A stretch of DNA of 64,000 nt from an uncultured Ruminococcus sp. (GTDB lineage Bacteria; Bacillota; Clostridia; Oscillospirales; Ruminococcaceae), in contig CAMBLM010000004.1 in assembly GCA_945868475.1 (NCBI GenBank), positions 1-64,000 on the forward strand, written 5' to 3'. Both the position numbers and the translations under genes were made by a program. Positions 7,549 through 16,277 of the stretch are shown here, piece by piece. Each line of letters starts with the position of its first letter. The first letter of the stretch is position 1. Below the pieces are notes generated by a model. It did not search any database. It saw nothing but the letters and a program-made list of their open reading frames with translations, and was not told where the DNA came from.

Positions 7549-8940
7549 TTAATTCTTAGCCTTGATGTATTCGTCCATAGCCTTTGCAGCGGTCTTTCCT
7601 GCGCCCATTGCGAGGATAACTGTTGCTGCGCCTGTTACTGCGTCGCCGCCTGCATATACGCCCTCACGGGAGGTAAGTCCGTCCTCGTTGCAGATAAAGC
7701 AGCCGTGCTTGTTGGTTTCGATACCCTTTGTTGTGTTCTTGATAAGTGGGTTAGGTGAAGTACCGATAGACATTACCACGCAGTCTACGTCAAGGATAAA
7801 CTCGGAATTTGCCTTTACGACAGGTCTTCTTCTGCCGCTCTCATCAGGTTCGCCGAGTTCCATTTCAACGCACTTGAGTCCGTTTACGAACTTATCATCG
7901 CCGCCCATAACTTCGATAGGATTGTTGAGGGTCTTGAAGATGATGCCCTCTTCCTTAGCGTGTTCAACTTCTTCCTTACGGGCAGGCATTTCTGCTTCGC
8001 TTCTTCTGTAAACTATGTAAACATTCTCTGCGCCAAGACGCTTTGCGCATCTTGCAGCGTCCATTGCAACGTTGCCGCCGCCGACTACTGCTACGCTCTT
8101 GTTCTTCTTGATAGGTGTATCGGAGTCTTCCTTATATGCTTTCATAAGGTTTACACGGGTGAGAAACTCGTTGGCGGAGTAAACGCCCTTGAGGTTCTCG
8201 CCGGGGATCCCCATAAATCTTGGGAGTCCTGCGCCCGAGCCGATGAATACTGCTTCAAAGCCTTCGTCCTCGAAAAGCTCGTCAACGGAGATCGTCTTAC
8301 CGACAACTGTATTGGTGATGACCTTAACGCCGAGAGCCTTGAGTCCGTCAACTTCCTTCTGAACGATAGACTTAGGAAGTCTGAATTCAGGAATACCGTA
8401 AACGAGAACGCCGCCTGCAAGGTGAAGTGCTTCGTAAATAGTAACGTCATAGCCCATCTTAGCGAGGTCGCCTGCGCAGGTAAGACCCGAAGGGCCTGCA
8501 CCGATAACTGCAACCTTGTGACCGTTTGGCTCAGGCTTTACGGGAGCAGCCGTGCTGTGTTCATTGTGCCAGTCAGCAACGAAGCGTTCAAGTCTGCCGA
8601 TGCCGACAGCTTCAGTCTTGATGCCTCTTACGCACTTGCCCTCGCACTGGTTTTCCTGTGGGCAGACACGTCCGCAGACAGCAGGGAGTGAGCTTGATTT
8701 TGTGATGATATCATAAGCACCGTCGAAGTCTTCAACAGCAACCTTTGCAATAAAATCAGGGATAGAGATACCTACAGGACAGCCGCTTACGCAAGGCTTG
8801 TTCTTGCAGTTAAGGCAGCGCTGTGCTTCGTCAACTGCCATTTCCTTTGTATAGCCGAGAGCTACTTCCTTGAAGTTGCAGCTTCTTTCCTTTGGATCCT
8901 GTGTAGGCATAGGATTTTTCTTTGGTGACATATTAGGCAT
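7549..8940 (-). CDS. nfnB: NADH-dependent reduced ferredoxin:NADP+ oxidoreductase, large subunit
   Basis: Large subunit of the electron-bifurcating transhydrogenase NfnAB, which couples NADH and reduced ferredoxin to NADPH formation. 463 residues: N-terminal cysteine clusters for two 4Fe-4S centres (CLNCKNKPCVSGCPVG, then CGRVCPQENQCEGKC), an FAD-binding GAGPSGLTCAGDLAKMG near residue 150, an NADP-binding GGGNVAMDAAR near 285 and the terminal FAD segment YAGGDAVTGAATVILAMG. The sequence alone resembles the glutamate synthase small subunit GltD; the immediate upstream nfnA (1-base gap) and the separate gltBD operon in this window identify it as NfnB. Confidence 0.92.
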   Translation of the reverse strand: MPNMSPKKNPMPTQDPKERSCNFKEVALGYTKEMAVDEAQRCLNCKNKPCVSGCPVGISIPDFIAKVAVEDFDGAYDIITKSSSLPAVCGRVCPQENQCEGKCVRGIKTEAVGIGRLERFVADWHNEHSTAAPVKPEPNGHKVAVIGAGPSGLTCAGDLAKMGYDVTIYEALHLAGGVLVYGIPEFRLPKSIVQKEVDGLKALGVKVITNTVVGKTISVDELFEDEGFEAVFIGSGAGLPRFMGIPGENLKGVYSANEFLTRVNLMKAYKEDSDTPIKKNKSVAVVGGGNVAMDAARCAKRLGAENVYIVYRRSEAEMPARKEEVEHAKEEGIIFKTLNNPIEVMGGDDKFVNGLKCVEMELGEPDESGRRRPVVKANSEFILDVDCVVMSIGTSPNPLIKNTTKGIETNKHGCFICNEDGLTSREGVYAGGDAVTGAATVILAMGAGKTAAKAMDEYIKAKN

Positions 8941-8941
8941 A

Positions 8942-9784
8942 TCACTTTACCTCCTTGGCGAAGAGATTGCACGTTTCTTCGTGCTTGTGGCGTTCAAACG
9001 GCTTATACATAGTGCCTCTGTCCATTGCCTCGTCAAAGTCAACGAGGAAACCGTCAAAGTCAGGGCCGTCAACGCAGGCGAACTTTGTTTCGCCGCCGAC
9101 AGTAAGACGGCAGCCGCCGCACATTCCCGTTCCGTCGATCATGATCGGGTTCATGGAAACCACTGTCTTGATGCCGAATTCCTTAGTTACGGCAACAACG
9201 AACTTCATCATTACGAGAGGTCCGATAGCGATAACTTCGTCATATTTCTCGCCGCTCTCGATGAGCTTGCGGAGAGCCTGTGTAACAAGACCCTTTTCGC
9301 CGTGGGAACCATCGTCCGTCATCATGCAGAGCTTATCGGAAACAGCCTTGAATTCATCTTCAAGGATAACAAGGTCTTTATTTCTGAAACCAACGATAGA
9401 ATGAACTTCACAGCCGAGGTTGTGGAGCTTCTTTGCGATAGGATATGCAATAGCACAGCCTACGCCGCCGCCGACAACAGCAACCTTTTTAAGTCCGTCT
9501 GTATGTGAAGCAACGCCGAGAGGACCAACGAAGTCCTGAATATACTCGCCCTCGTTCTTATGGTTGAGCTTTTCGGTAGTAGCGCCAACGATCTGGAAAA
9601 TAATTGTGACAGTACCCTTTTCTCTGTCAAAATCTGCAACTGTGAGCGGGATACGCTCGCCTTCCTCGTCAACTCTGAGGATAATAAACTGACCCGGTTC
9701 AGCCTTTTTGGCGATCATGGGTGCTTCGATGTCCATGAGCGTAACAGTCGGGTTAAGCTCTTTCTTGCGAACAATCTTATACAT
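8942..9784 (-). CDS. nfnA: NADH-dependent reduced ferredoxin:NADP+ oxidoreductase, small subunit
   Basis: Small NfnAB subunit of 280 residues, a relative of dihydroorotate dehydrogenase electron-transfer subunits. An N-terminal FAD domain (residues 1-100, with RIPLTVADFD) is followed by a nucleotide-binding domain starting VAVVGGGVGCAIAYPIAKKL near residue 108. The C-terminal 2Fe-2S ligands lie in GMCGGCRLTVGGETKFACVD. First gene of the nfnAB operon; RBS AAAGGA; promoter at 9846-9874. Cytoplasmic. Confidence 0.92.
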   Translation of the reverse strand: MYKIVRKKELNPTVTLMDIEAPMIAKKAEPGQFIILRVDEEGERIPLTVADFDREKGTVTIIFQIVGATTEKLNHKNEGEYIQDFVGPLGVASHTDGLKKVAVVGGGVGCAIAYPIAKKLHNLGCEVHSIVGFRNKDLVILEDEFKAVSDKLCMMTDDGSHGEKGLVTQALRKLIESGEKYDEVIAIGPLVMMKFVVAVTKEFGIKTVVSMNPIMIDGTGMCGGCRLTVGGETKFACVDGPDFDGFLVDFDEAMDRGTMYKPFERHKHEETCNLFAKEVK

Positions 9785-9845
9785 TATCTCATTCCTTTAC
9801 AAAAAAATAACCGCATTCTCCCTATGGCATAATGCTATAATTTAT

Positions 9846-9874
9846 ATTATATCTCAAAATAACGCTAAAGTCAA
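9846..9874 (-). promoter_or_regulatory. SigA-type promoter of nfnAB
   Basis: Minus strand TTGACT (9874-9869), 17-base spacer, TATAAT (9851-9846), about 60 bases upstream of nfnA. Confidence 0.8.
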
Positions 9875-10037
9875 CAATTTAAATATAAATATTGGCTAAC
9901 TTTTGCAGGTCTTTTGCAGAAAAAGCGAATATTTTCCCCGACTTCCTCAAACCGTCATTTTTCCCGACCTGTCCGAATATAATTAGAACTAAACAGACCA
10001 CCCAAAGTCAAAATTATATTTAATAGGAGAGATAAAA

Positions 10038-12695
10038 ATGGCAGAAAAAAGCATAAACGGCTCGGCACTCGGTCTTTCATCATCGGCGGCGGAGGAAAGG
10101 CTTCTCCGATACGGCGAAAATCGGCTCGCGAGCAAAAAAAAGACCGCCCCGATAAAAATTTTTCTCGGTCAGTTCCGCGATGTTATGGTGATAATACTCT
10201 TGATAGCAACCGCGGTATCGATATTTCTCGGTGAAGTTTATGACGCGCTGACTATCATCGTTATCGTGCTTCTGAATGCAGTTCTGGGCTTCGTGCAGGA
10301 GTATAAGACCGAAAAAACGCTCATTGCGCTCAAAAATATGACCGCTCCGAACGCCAAAGTCTACCGTGACGGACATCTGACCGAACTTCCTGCGTCAGTT
10401 CTCGTTCCGGGTGATGTTATTTCGCTCGAAGCAGGCGATAAGATCCCTGCCGATGCGGCACTTCTCGAAAGCCGAGGACTTTTCGCCGAGGAAAGTATCC
10501 TCACGGGTGAATCTGCGCCCGTTGCAAAATCGGCAGGCTCGCCCGATGATTCCGATAATTCTATCGGTAAAGCGAACATCGTATACAGCGGTACTATTAT
10601 AACAAAGGGAACGGCTCTTGCAAAGGTGATCGCAACGGGACTTTCGGCTCAGGTCGGAAAAATCTCCGATATGCTAACCGATATTGAGGAGGAGGAAACT
10701 CCGCTCCAGAAAAGACTCGGCGAGCTTGGAAAGGTCGTTGCCATCATCTGCACGGCTGTCTGCATCGTTGTCGCAGGCGCAGGGATCTTGCACGGAGAGC
10801 CGCCGTTCGATATGCTTATGACGGGAATTTCCGTTGCCATTGCCGCTATCCCCGAGGGACTTCCTGCGACTGTAACAATTGCGCTTGCCCTTGCCGTTCG
10901 GCGTATGCTTGCGCAGAAAGCACTTGTACATAAGCTTCACTCAGTCGAAACACTCGGCTGTGCATCGGTGATCTGCACCGACAAAACGGGTACTGTCACC
11001 GAGAATAAAATGACCGTTACAAAAGTTTTCTGCGGAAATAAGCTTTACGATATCTCGGGAAGCGGATACAATGTCCGCGGCGGCATAACCGAGGACGGAA
11101 AAAACATCAACCCGAGCGCAGACAAGACTTTATCCGAGCTTATGCACTGCGCCGTCCTCTGCAACAACGCTGATATCAGTGCGCCCTCGCAAATTTCCCA
11201 GCGTGAACGCGGTCAGCTCAAAACCTTCGGCAAAAACGAAGAATGGCACACCGCAGGCGACCCGACCGAGATAGCACTCCTTATAATGTCTGCAAAATCG
11301 GGTATCACTCCGGAAAAGCTTCACCACAGCTTCCGCAAAAATGAGGAAATACCTTTCGACAGCGAAACACGCTGTATGACTGTGATATGTTCGGGCGGTT
11401 CGGGAAAGACTGCTTTTACAAAAGGCGCATTCGACGTTATCCTCCCCCGATGTTCATTTATTATGACGAATGACGGCGTTAAGCCGCTCACCCCGTCCGT
11501 TCGCCGAAGCCTTGAAGCCGAACATGAAAAGCTCACGGGCGAAGCACTTCGTGTGCTTGCTTTCTGCGAGAAAAACATTGACAGCAGCGACAGCGAAAGC
11601 GGCATGATATTCCTCGGACTTGCAGGAATGACCGATCCACCGCGTCCCGAAGCTATCGAAGCCGTAAAACTTTGCCGAAAGGCGCATATCCGAACGGTGA
11701 TGATAACGGGCGACCACAAAAATACTGCCGCCGCGATCGCCAAAAAAGCAGGTATCCTGCGCGGTGACGATATCGTTGTAACAGGTGCGGAACTTGCAAA
11801 AATGTCCGATGAAGAGCTTGACGGTGTTATCGGAAAAGCCGCCGTTTACGCACGTGCAACTCCCGAAGATAAGCTTCGCATCGTCCGTGCTTTCAAGCGC
11901 AGGGGCGATATCGTGACTATGACGGGTGACGGCGTTAATGACGCTCCTGCGGTAAAGGAAGCCTCTATCGGAGTTGCAATGGGCATAACGGGAACAGACG
12001 TTACCAAAGAAGCCGCCGATGTCATCCTGCTCGATGATAACTTTGCAACGCTCGTCAAAGCCGTTGAACAAGGCCGAGGAATTTATGCAAATATCCGAAA
12101 ATTCGTCCGTTACCTGCTCTCCTGCAATATTGGCGAGGTGCTGACGATGTTCCTCGGGATCATAATGGGAATGCCCGTGGTGCTTCTCCCGACCCAGCTT
12201 CTCCTTGTAAACCTTGCGACCGACGGACTTCCTGCCGTTGCCCTCGGCGTAGAGCCGACCGAACATGAATGTATGAGCAAGCCGCCGAGAAAGGCGAACG
12301 AAAGCTTCTTTTCGGGCGGACTTATGACGAAGATAGTGTTCAGAGGAATTCTGATAGGCGCGTGTACGCTCGGCTGTTTTTTCCTGACGAACTATATGTC
12401 GGGAAATGTTGACACCGCCAGAACAGCGGCACTTTTCACCCTCGTAATGACCCAGCTTGCACACGTTTTCGAGTGCAAATCGGAAACTAAGAACATTTTC
12501 ACAGTGCCGTATTTCAATAACCCGAAGCTGATACTTGCAGTGCTTTCCTCGCTTTGCATAATTTTTGCGGCAATATATGTGCCGTTTATGCAGATAATTT
12601 TCTCCACAACAGCACTCTCGGGTCAACAGCTTGCAATAGCGTTCGGCTTCGCAATATTCGCACCGCTGATGCAATGCTTAATTCGTAATGCGTAA
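10038..12695 (+). CDS. P-type Ca2+-transporting ATPase (type IIA)
   Basis: Cation pump of 885 residues that exports Ca2+ across the membrane with ATP. Domains in order: cation ATPase N-domain, two membrane segments, actuator domain with TGES, M4 with the ion-binding PEGLPA, phosphorylation loop DKTGTVTENKMTV, nucleotide domain with KGAFD, hinge TGDGVNDAPA, then six C-terminal membrane segments with NLATDGLPAVALG in M6. No heavy-metal-binding N-terminal domain is present. M4 and M6 fit the SERCA-like Ca2+ group; Mn2+ is a possible alternative. RBS AGGAGAGAT. The last residues, LIRNA, are encoded by a GCGTAAT heptad repeat, so the natural C-terminus was probably altered by it. Confidence 0.9.
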   Translation: MAEKSINGSALGLSSSAAEERLLRYGENRLASKKKTAPIKIFLGQFRDVMVIILLIATAVSIFLGEVYDALTIIVIVLLNAVLGFVQEYKTEKTLIALKNMTAPNAKVYRDGHLTELPASVLVPGDVISLEAGDKIPADAALLESRGLFAEESILTGESAPVAKSAGSPDDSDNSIGKANIVYSGTIITKGTALAKVIATGLSAQVGKISDMLTDIEEEETPLQKRLGELGKVVAIICTAVCIVVAGAGILHGEPPFDMLMTGISVAIAAIPEGLPATVTIALALAVRRMLAQKALVHKLHSVETLGCASVICTDKTGTVTENKMTVTKVFCGNKLYDISGSGYNVRGGITEDGKNINPSADKTLSELMHCAVLCNNADISAPSQISQRERGQLKTFGKNEEWHTAGDPTEIALLIMSAKSGITPEKLHHSFRKNEEIPFDSETRCMTVICSGGSGKTAFTKGAFDVILPRCSFIMTNDGVKPLTPSVRRSLEAEHEKLTGEALRVLAFCEKNIDSSDSESGMIFLGLAGMTDPPRPEAIEAVKLCRKAHIRTVMITGDHKNTAAAIAKKAGILRGDDIVVTGAELAKMSDEELDGVIGKAAVYARATPEDKLRIVRAFKRRGDIVTMTGDGVNDAPAVKEASIGVAMGITGTDVTKEAADVILLDDNFATLVKAVEQGRGIYANIRKFVRYLLSCNIGEVLTMFLGIIMGMPVVLLPTQLLLVNLATDGLPAVALGVEPTEHECMSKPPRKANESFFSGGLMTKIVFRGILIGACTLGCFFLTNYMSGNVDTARTAALFTLVMTQLAHVFECKSETKNIFTVPYFNNPKLILAVLSSLCIIFAAIYVPFMQIIFSTTALSGQQLAIAFGFAIFAPLMQCLIRNA

Positions 12696-12708
12696 TTCGT
12701 AATTATTG
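12676..12708 (+). repeat. GCGTAAT-type heptad repeat overlapping the ATPase stop codon
   Basis: TTAATTCGTAATGCGTAATT and continuing TCGTAATTATTGC. The repeat supplies the last codons and stop of the P-type ATPase and places TAA every 7 bases, so stops fall in all three frames. Confidence 0.75.
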
Positions 12709-12729
12709 CATCACTGAATTTTATAAAAA

Positions 12730-12784
12730 AACAACGGCGAGGTCACTTTTTTGCGACCTCGCCGTTGTTCTTGCATTTTCTTTT
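12730..12784 (+). terminator. Terminator-like hairpin after the P-type ATPase
   Basis: A 15-bp perfect stem AACAACGGCGAGGTC / GACCTCGCCGTTGTT (12730-12744 / 12755-12769) is followed by a T-rich tract. It ends directly before the small toxin ORF, so it may also affect toxin mRNA. Confidence 0.7.
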
Positions 12785-12785
12785 A

Positions 12786-12872
12786 ATGAGTATCATGGAA
12801 GTTTTAACTTTGGGATTACTTATCTGCAATATAATTCAGATAATGCTGAATTGTAATAATAAAAAGAAATAA
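12786..12872 (+). CDS. Putative type I toxin, holin-like hydrophobic peptide
   Basis: A 28-residue peptide: a short N-terminus, one hydrophobic helix (about residues 4-21, VLTLGLLICNIIQIML) and a basic tail NCNNKKK. Its stop TAA lies in the stem of the hairpin that follows. Size, helix-plus-lysine tail and downstream block match the small holin-like toxins of Firmicutes type I systems; if real it would act on the membrane. A second in-frame ATG at 12795 is possible. The Shine-Dalgarno is weak (TGAG only) and no own promoter is clear. The assignment rests on layout and composition; toxicity is inference. Confidence 0.6.
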   Translation: MSIMEVLTLGLLICNIIQIMLNCNNKKK

Positions 12873-12953
12873 CCGCCCACAGCTGCTAAACGTGGCGGTT
12901 ATTACTTAACCAATACATTCGGGAGCGACCGTCTATCGGTATGCCCTCTTTAT
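12860..12953 (-). ncRNA. Putative antisense antitoxin RNA
   Basis: A predicted transcript of about 95 bases on the minus strand, opposite the toxin 3' end. It starts about 7 bases after a consensus promoter and ends in the hairpin AATAACCGCCAC / GTGGGCGGTTATT followed by TCTTTTTATTATT. It contains a region also typical of such loci (GGGCATACCGATAGACGGTC). It overlaps the last toxin codons and the toxin mRNA 3' UTR, so base pairing could block or destabilise toxin mRNA. Ends are predicted from sequence only. Confidence 0.6.
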
Positions 12954-12959
12954 GTTTAT

Positions 12960-12988
12960 ATTATATACCTTTTTGACAGATATGTCAA
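12960..12988 (-). promoter_or_regulatory. Consensus promoter of the antisense antitoxin RNA
   Basis: Minus strand TTGACA (12988-12983), 17-base spacer, TATAAT (12965-12960). Both boxes match consensus perfectly although no minus-strand gene follows. Confidence 0.8.
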
Positions 12989-13041
12989 GCGATTTTTACA
13001 AACCGTAAAACGGACACAGAACCTGCATAACTCAAAAGTCT

Positions 13042-13086
13042 AAAACGGTGCAGTCACGCTAAAATTTTCGTGCCTGCACCGTTTTT
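13042..13086 (-). terminator. Terminator of htpG
   Basis: AAAACGGTGCAG (13042-13053) pairs with CTGCACCGTTTT (13074-13085); T runs occur on both sides. It lies about 50 bases past the htpG stop. Confidence 0.75.
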
Positions 13087-13105
13087 ACATATCAGCGGAG
13101 CATAA

Positions 13106-13134
13106 TTACGCATTACGCATTACGAATTACGCAT
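13106..13134 (-). repeat. GCGTAAT-type heptad repeat at the 3' end of htpG
   Basis: Read in the htpG direction: AATGCGTAATTCGTAATGCG and on to TAATGCGTAATTATGC, directly after the TAA. Confidence 0.75.
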
Positions 13135-15045
13135 TTATTTTTTCTCCACCATAAGCGAGCAAACAAGGTTTGAAAATGCGAGAGGGTCTTCTATCGGCAT
13201 ACCCTCGATAAGGAGTGCCTCGGTGTAGAGGATCTTGCTGTAATCGGCAAGCTTTTCCCTGTTGTTTGCGTAGAGATCTTTGAGGACGCCGAAGATCGGG
13301 TGGTTCGGGTTGATCTCGAGAACTTTCTGAGCCTTTACGTTCTGATCGGTAGGCATTGCGGCAAAGGTCTTTTCCATTTCGAGTGAAATTTCGCCCTCGT
13401 TCGTGATGCAGACAGGGTGAGATTTGAGTCTTTCGGAAAGCTTTGCGGAGTTTACCTTGCCATCGAGAGCCTTTGCTATCTCATCAAGCATATCCTTGCT
13501 CTCTTCGGAAAGCTTCTTGAATTCTTCCTTTTCCTCGGGTGTATCAAGGTCGAGGTCTGCGTCCGAAACAGACTTGAACGGCTTGTCATTGTACTGTTCA
13601 AGAACCTTGAGTGCGAACTCGTCAACGCTTTCTGTAAGGTAGAGAATTTCGTAACCCTTGTCCTTGACAACTTCCGTCTGAGGAAGAGCATCGACCTTGT
13701 CTACGGTTTCGCCTGCGGCATAGTAGATATACTTCTGGTCTTCCTTCATTCTCTGAGTATATTCATCAAGCGTTACAAGCTTCTTCTCGTTTGAAGAATA
13801 GAACATCAGGAGGTCTTTGAGCAGGTCTTTGTTTGCACCGTAGCCGTTGTAAACACCGAACTTTATCTGCATACCGAAGTTCTTCCAGAGCTGTTCATAC
13901 TTTTCACGCTCGTTGTTGAGCATCTTTTTGAGTTCGTTCTTGATAGTCTTTTCAAGCGACTTTGCGATAAGCTTCAGCTGTCTGTCGTGCTGGAGCATTT
14001 CACGGGAGATATTGAGCGAAAGATCCTGCGAGTCAACAAGACCTCTTACGAAGCAGAAATGGTCAGGGATAAGATCTTCACACTTGTCCATAATGAGGAC
14101 ACCGCTCGAATAGAGCTGAAGTCCCTTTTTGAAGTTCTTCGTGTAGAAGTCCATAGGGGTGTTTGCAGGAACATAAAGGAGCGCATCATATGTTGCAGTA
14201 CCCTCTGTCTTGACGTGGATATGGCAGAGCGGATCGCTGTAATCATAGTATTTTTCCTTATAGAACTTGTTGTAGTCCTCATCGGTGAGTTCGTTCTTGT
14301 TCTTGCGCCAGATAGGCGTCATGCTGTTGAGAGTTTCTTCCTCAACGGTAGTCTCATACTCGGCAGGAACATCGTCAACGCCCGTACCCTCTTTGAGGTG
14401 GTCGTGTTCCATATCCATTTTAATAGGATAGTGGATATAGTCGGAATATTTCTTGATGAGAGATTTTATCTTCCACTGCATAAGGAACTCGCTGTATTCT
14501 TCATCATCGGTATCATCTTTGAGGAAGATTCTTACCTCTGTGCCGACCTTGTCCTTTTCGGCTTCTTCAATAGTATAGCCGTCAACGCCCTCGGATTCCC
14601 AAAGGTAAGCCTGATCCGAGCCGAATGCCTTTGTGAGCACCTGAACCTTCTTTGCTACCATAAATGCGGAATAGAAGCCTACGCCGAACTGACCGATGAT
14701 ATCAACATCTTCAGCGGTGTTGTTCTCATCGCTCTTGAAGCCGAGCGAGCCGCTGTTTGCAATAGTACCGAGGTTGCTGTCGAGTTCTTCCTTTGTCATA
14801 CCGATACCGTTATCGGAAACGGTGATAACCTTGTTGTCCTTATCAACATCGATCTTGATGAAGAAATCGGAGCGGTTCATTCCGACACTGCTGTCGGTGA
14901 GAGATTTAAAATAGAGCTTGTCCATTGCGTCGCTCGCATTTGAGATTATCTCACGGAGAAATATCTCCTTGTGGGTATAAATTGAATTGATCATCATATC
15001 AAGCAAACGCTTGGATTCAGCTTTGAACTGTTTTGTCTTTGCCAT
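13135..15045 (-). CDS. htpG: Chaperone protein HtpG (Hsp90)
   Basis: Cytoplasmic ATP-dependent chaperone, 636 residues, normal length. The N-terminal GHKL ATPase domain shows [13 protein letters not shown] (near residue 30), [18 protein letters not shown] and [14 protein letters not shown]; the middle domain and C-terminal dimerisation domain follow. The start at 15045 ([11 protein letters not shown]) is chosen because AGAGGAAG lies upstream and homologues begin here; an ATG at 15075 adds ten non-homologous residues. Transcribed alone from the promoter at 15123-15151 under a CIRCE operator. Confidence 0.96.
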   Translation of the reverse strand: MAKTKQFKAESKRLLDMMINSIYTHKEIFLREIISNASDAMDKLYFKSLTDSSVGMNRSDFFIKIDVDKDNKVITVSDNGIGMTKEELDSNLGTIANSGSLGFKSDENNTAEDVDIIGQFGVGFYSAFMVAKKVQVLTKAFGSDQAYLWESEGVDGYTIEEAEKDKVGTEVRIFLKDDTDDEEYSEFLMQWKIKSLIKKYSDYIHYPIKMDMEHDHLKEGTGVDDVPAEYETTVEEETLNSMTPIWRKNKNELTDEDYNKFYKEKYYDYSDPLCHIHVKTEGTATYDALLYVPANTPMDFYTKNFKKGLQLYSSGVLIMDKCEDLIPDHFCFVRGLVDSQDLSLNISREMLQHDRQLKLIAKSLEKTIKNELKKMLNNEREKYEQLWKNFGMQIKFGVYNGYGANKDLLKDLLMFYSSNEKKLVTLDEYTQRMKEDQKYIYYAAGETVDKVDALPQTEVVKDKGYEILYLTESVDEFALKVLEQYNDKPFKSVSDADLDLDTPEEKEEFKKLSEESKDMLDEIAKALDGKVNSAKLSERLKSHPVCITNEGEISLEMEKTFAAMPTDQNVKAQKVLEINPNHPIFGVLKDLYANNREKLADYSKILYTEALLIEGMPIEDPLAFSNLVCSLMVEKK

Positions 15046-15091
15046 AATAAGTACACTTCCTCTGAAAATTAGCAATTGTGTTATTCGAGCG

Positions 15092-15118
15092 TTAGCACTC
15101 TCGCTCTTAGAGTGCTAA
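15092..15118. promoter_or_regulatory. CIRCE operator (HrcA binding site) of htpG
   Basis: TTAGCACTC (15092-15100), 9-base spacer, GAGTGCTAA (15110-15118): an exact match to the CIRCE consensus. It lies just downstream of the -10 box, so HrcA would block transcription in the absence of heat stress. Confidence 0.93.
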
Positions 15119-15122
15119 CACT

Positions 15123-15151
15123 ATTATATTCCTTTGTATTGTTAAATTCAA
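15123..15151 (-). promoter_or_regulatory. SigA-type promoter of htpG
   Basis: Minus strand TTGAAT (15151-15146), 17-base spacer, TATAAT (15128-15123), directly upstream of CIRCE. Confidence 0.85.
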
Positions 15152-15198
15152 GAGGTTAGCAAAATTATTTACAATTTGTTAATATTTATATAATGAGC

Positions 15199-15264
15199 AA
15201 AAATGGACATTCGGCATACTTTTTACAAAATCTCCGAGTAAAAGTAATACCAAACGTCCATTTT
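15199..15264. other. Two-stem palindrome downstream of the GNAT gene
   Basis: AAAATGGAC (15200-15208) pairs with GTCCATTTT (15256-15264), and inside it ACTTTTTAC pairs with GTAAAAGT. It may be a terminator for the minus-strand GNAT gene or another degenerate palindromic element. Nothing else is seen between 15152 and 15345. Confidence 0.4.
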
Positions 15265-15345
15265 ATGATACAAAATGTATATAAAGTTATATTTTATACT
15301 TATCGTTATTAAATTTCGGCAAAATCTAAGCTTTTCTTCAAAATC

Positions 15346-15828
15346 TTAAAGCTCATGATAATAAGGGCAGATATCGGAGTAGCCGCCGTCTATCCTGCGG
15401 AAACCTTTTGGGATAGTTCCGAGCTGCTTGAAGCCAAGTCTTTCATAAAGATGACGGGCATGGATATTCTCCGCTACGACTGCATTGAACTGCAAAACGC
15501 CGAAGCTGTGTTCCCTGCCCTGTATGAGCGAGTCGGAAACGAGTGCTTCGCCGATATGCTCCCCCCTGCGGTTCTTGTCAACGGCATAGCTTGCGTTGCA
15601 GATGTGACCGCATCTTCCTATATTGTTCGGGTGAAGTATGTACATTCCGCAGACTGCACCGTTATCGTCCTCGGCAACTCCGCAGTAGGTCTGTGAGGCG
15701 AAAAATTCGCGTCCGCTTTCGTTCGTGAGGTTCTCCTCCTGCGGAAAAGCAACGCCGTCCTCAACAACGATGTTCCATATCCTTACCATTTCGGGAATAT
15801 CATTTTCGGTATATTTCCTTACTTTCAT
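15346..15828 (-). CDS. GNAT family N-acetyltransferase
   Basis: Acetyl-CoA-dependent acyltransferase of 160 residues, substrate unknown. The fold is recognisable from KVRKYTENDIPEMVRIWN at the N-terminus, the acetyl-CoA-binding SYAVDKNRRGEHIGEALVSD near residue 85 and the C-terminal NIHARHLYERLGFKQLGTIPKGFR. It resembles phosphinothricin/maturation-type acetyltransferases. The start at 15828 has AGGAG 8 bases upstream; the longer frame to 15969 would run through the tRNA and its terminator and is rejected. Confidence 0.85.
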   Translation of the reverse strand: MKVRKYTENDIPEMVRIWNIVVEDGVAFPQEENLTNESGREFFASQTYCGVAEDDNGAVCGMYILHPNNIGRCGHICNASYAVDKNRRGEHIGEALVSDSLIQGREHSFGVLQFNAVVAENIHARHLYERLGFKQLGTIPKGFRRIDGGYSDICPYYHEL

Positions 15829-15858
15829 AAGATCCGCTCCTACTGTATTAATAAATAG

Positions 15859-15894
15859 AAAAAAGCCGATAAACACAAGGCTTATCGGCTTTTT
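15859..15894 (-). terminator. Terminator of tRNA-Ser(CGA)
   Basis: AAGCCGATAA pairs with TTATCGGCTT, with an A run on one side and a T run on the other, immediately after the tRNA 3' end. Confidence 0.8.
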
Positions 15895-15983
15895 TGGCGG
15901 AGACGGCGAGATTCGAACTCGCGGGAGATTACTCTCTAACTGATTTCGAGTCAGCCCCGTTATGACCACTTCGATACGTCTCC
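15895..15983 (-). tRNA. tRNA-Ser (anticodon CGA)
   Basis: The reverse complement begins GGAGACG and ends CGTCTCCGCCA, so the acceptor stem pairs and CCA is encoded. The anticodon loop CUCGAAA between GCUGA and UCAGU gives anticodon CGA, which reads UCG. The T-arm GAGUUCGAAUCUC and an extended variable arm fit serine. Confidence 0.94.
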
Positions 15984-16157
15984 GAATATATAACTGCTGT
16001 GTCCAAAAGTCATAAAACCTATAGTATTTAACTCACATCAACCTGTGGCTTTCAACTCACAGCTTAAATATTATAACACATTATTACTAAAAAATCAAGT
16101 CCTTTTTTAAATTTATCCATATAATTTTCTGAAAAATGTCGAATGTGTATTTTTTCA

Positions 16158-16186
16158 TTGACTTTTAATGCTATACGTTGTATAAT
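16158..16186 (+). promoter_or_regulatory. SigA-type promoter of the CmpB-like gene
   Basis: TTGACT (16158-16163), 17-base spacer, TATAAT (16181-16186). The leader contains the hairpin AGGGCAAAA / TTTTGCCCT. Confidence 0.8.
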
Positions 16187-16277
16187 ATAAGCACAGCAAT
16201 TTAGGGCAAAAGCAGGGATTTTGCCCTGTTCACTTAGACTAACATTTAAGAAATGACAAAAAGAGGGTAAAAAGATC

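Noticed and set aside
7549-8940. Annotation as a second glutamate synthase small subunit
   Set aside because: The adjacent ferredoxin-NADP reductase-like gene and a complete gltBD operon elsewhere fit NfnB better.
11454-12674. 406-codon open frame opposite the P-type ATPase
   Set aside because: Antisense shadow with no domain and no start signal.
15829-15969. Extended N-terminus for the GNAT protein
   Set aside because: It would be translated through a tRNA gene and its terminator; a good ribosome site marks 15828.
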